Shown: in pieces, positions 13,331 through 13,559 of the stretch | How positions within the stretch are numbered: the stretch's first letter is position 1 | Layout of the letters: each line of letters starts with the position of its first letter | Source of the DNA: Gammaproteobacteria bacterium | Lineage (GTDB): Bacteria > Pseudomonadota > Gammaproteobacteria > Xanthomonadales > Xanthomonadaceae | Length of the DNA: 13,559 bases | Direction of reading: 5' to 3' | Assembly (NCBI GenBank): GCA_026398715.1 | Contig: JAPLSI010000228.1 | Coordinates: forward strand, 1 to 13,559 | Notes under the pieces: generated by a model | The model's database searches: none | What the model was told of the DNA's origin: nothing | The model's input: only the letters and a program-made list of their open reading frames with translations | Made by a program: the position numbers and the translations under genes

Positions 13331-13559
13331 TTACAGTACCCGCGCAAAGTCGCCGGTTACCGGCTCGTTGCGCAGGTTGATCACCAGCGGCCGCATCGGC
13401 GGCTGCATTTCCGGCGGCACGATCAGCACCGGCGTGATGTCGTCGTCTTCGTCGGTGCCGGCGACCTGGTGCGGGATGTAGGCGTCGTGATCGAATTCCC
13501 ACAGCAATTCATCCAGCACTTCGGCCTGGATGGCCGACGACACCAGGATCAGCAGGGGC
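13331..13559 (-). CDS. holC: DNA polymerase III chi subunit, partial and prematurely terminated
   Basis: The visible 3' part of a gene that starts beyond the right edge of the window. The frame runs PLLILVSSAIQ, then AEVLDELLWEFDHDAYIPHQ, then TPVLIVPPEMQPPMRPLVIN and LRNEPVTGDFARVL. The LLWxFD...YIPH block and the P-L-V-I-N-L strand are typical of HolC, which links the clamp loader to single-strand binding protein through chi-psi. The stop is TAA at 13333-13331, but homologous coding sequence continues in the same frame for 31 more codons, so the protein lacks its C-terminal helix. In relatives, holC usually sits between pepA and valS; no valS follows here. Confidence 0.85.
   Translation of the reverse strand, partial: PLLILVSSAIQAEVLDELLWEFDHDAYIPHQVAGTDEDDDITPVLIVPPEMQPPMRPLVINLRNEPVTGDFARVL

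Overview
The window is a GC-rich chromosomal stretch from a gammaproteobacterium of the order Lysobacterales (Xanthomonadales). The clearest sign is a Clp-type CRP homologue next to trpC and speD. The Coq7, L13 and S9 sequences and the zapA-6S RNA-ygfA order agree with this. I cannot name a genus. Almost everything is core housekeeping; the unusual material sits in two repeat-bearing intergenic regions and in the damaged ends of the genes beside them.

Layout. 1-151: the 3' end of trpC (+). 191-1354: a clp-GNAT pair (-), divergent from speD (+, 1517-2311), with a near-consensus Clp/CRP palindrome at 1396-1411 in the shared upstream region. 2338-2438: a short palindromic repeat (copy A). 2480-4203: a GlcF-like iron-sulfur protein followed by coq7 (-), joined by an ATGA overlap. 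4354-5353: rplM, rpsI, tRNA-Gln(CTG) and a strong terminator (+). 5492-6028: an exported triple EF-hand protein (+). 6053-8537: a minus-strand cluster of a ZapB-like coiled-coil protein, zapA, 6S RNA, ygfA, an EVE-domain protein and rpiA. 8586-10805: a membrane PAS-PAS-GGDEF-EAL protein (-), divergent from ygfB-pepP (+, 10903-12781). 12827-13220: a composite long inverted repeat (copies B and C). 13235-13559: the 3' part of holC (-), interrupted by a stop codon.

How the genes relate. Clp is known in xanthomonads as a c-di-GMP-responsive regulator, and the window also encodes a probable c-di-GMP turnover enzyme. They are 7 kb apart and no direct link is visible. Coq7 (ubiquinone hydroxylation) is translationally coupled to a GlcF-like Fe-S protein that has no flavoprotein partner here. 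The zapA/6S/ygfA block is the conserved gammaproteobacterial arrangement, with the 6S closing stem overlapping a possible ygfA start codon.

Most interesting points. (1) A repeat family exists in a solo form (A) and a composite inverted form (B-C), and the solo form has exactly the structure expected if the composite's interior were removed between two 9-bp direct repeats. (2) Two genes whose 3' ends lie next to these repeats are damaged: coq7 has lost its frame just before its conserved C-terminus, and holC has an in-frame TAA where a sense codon, probably GAA, is expected. I found no CRISPR array, transposase, prophage gene or defence cassette.
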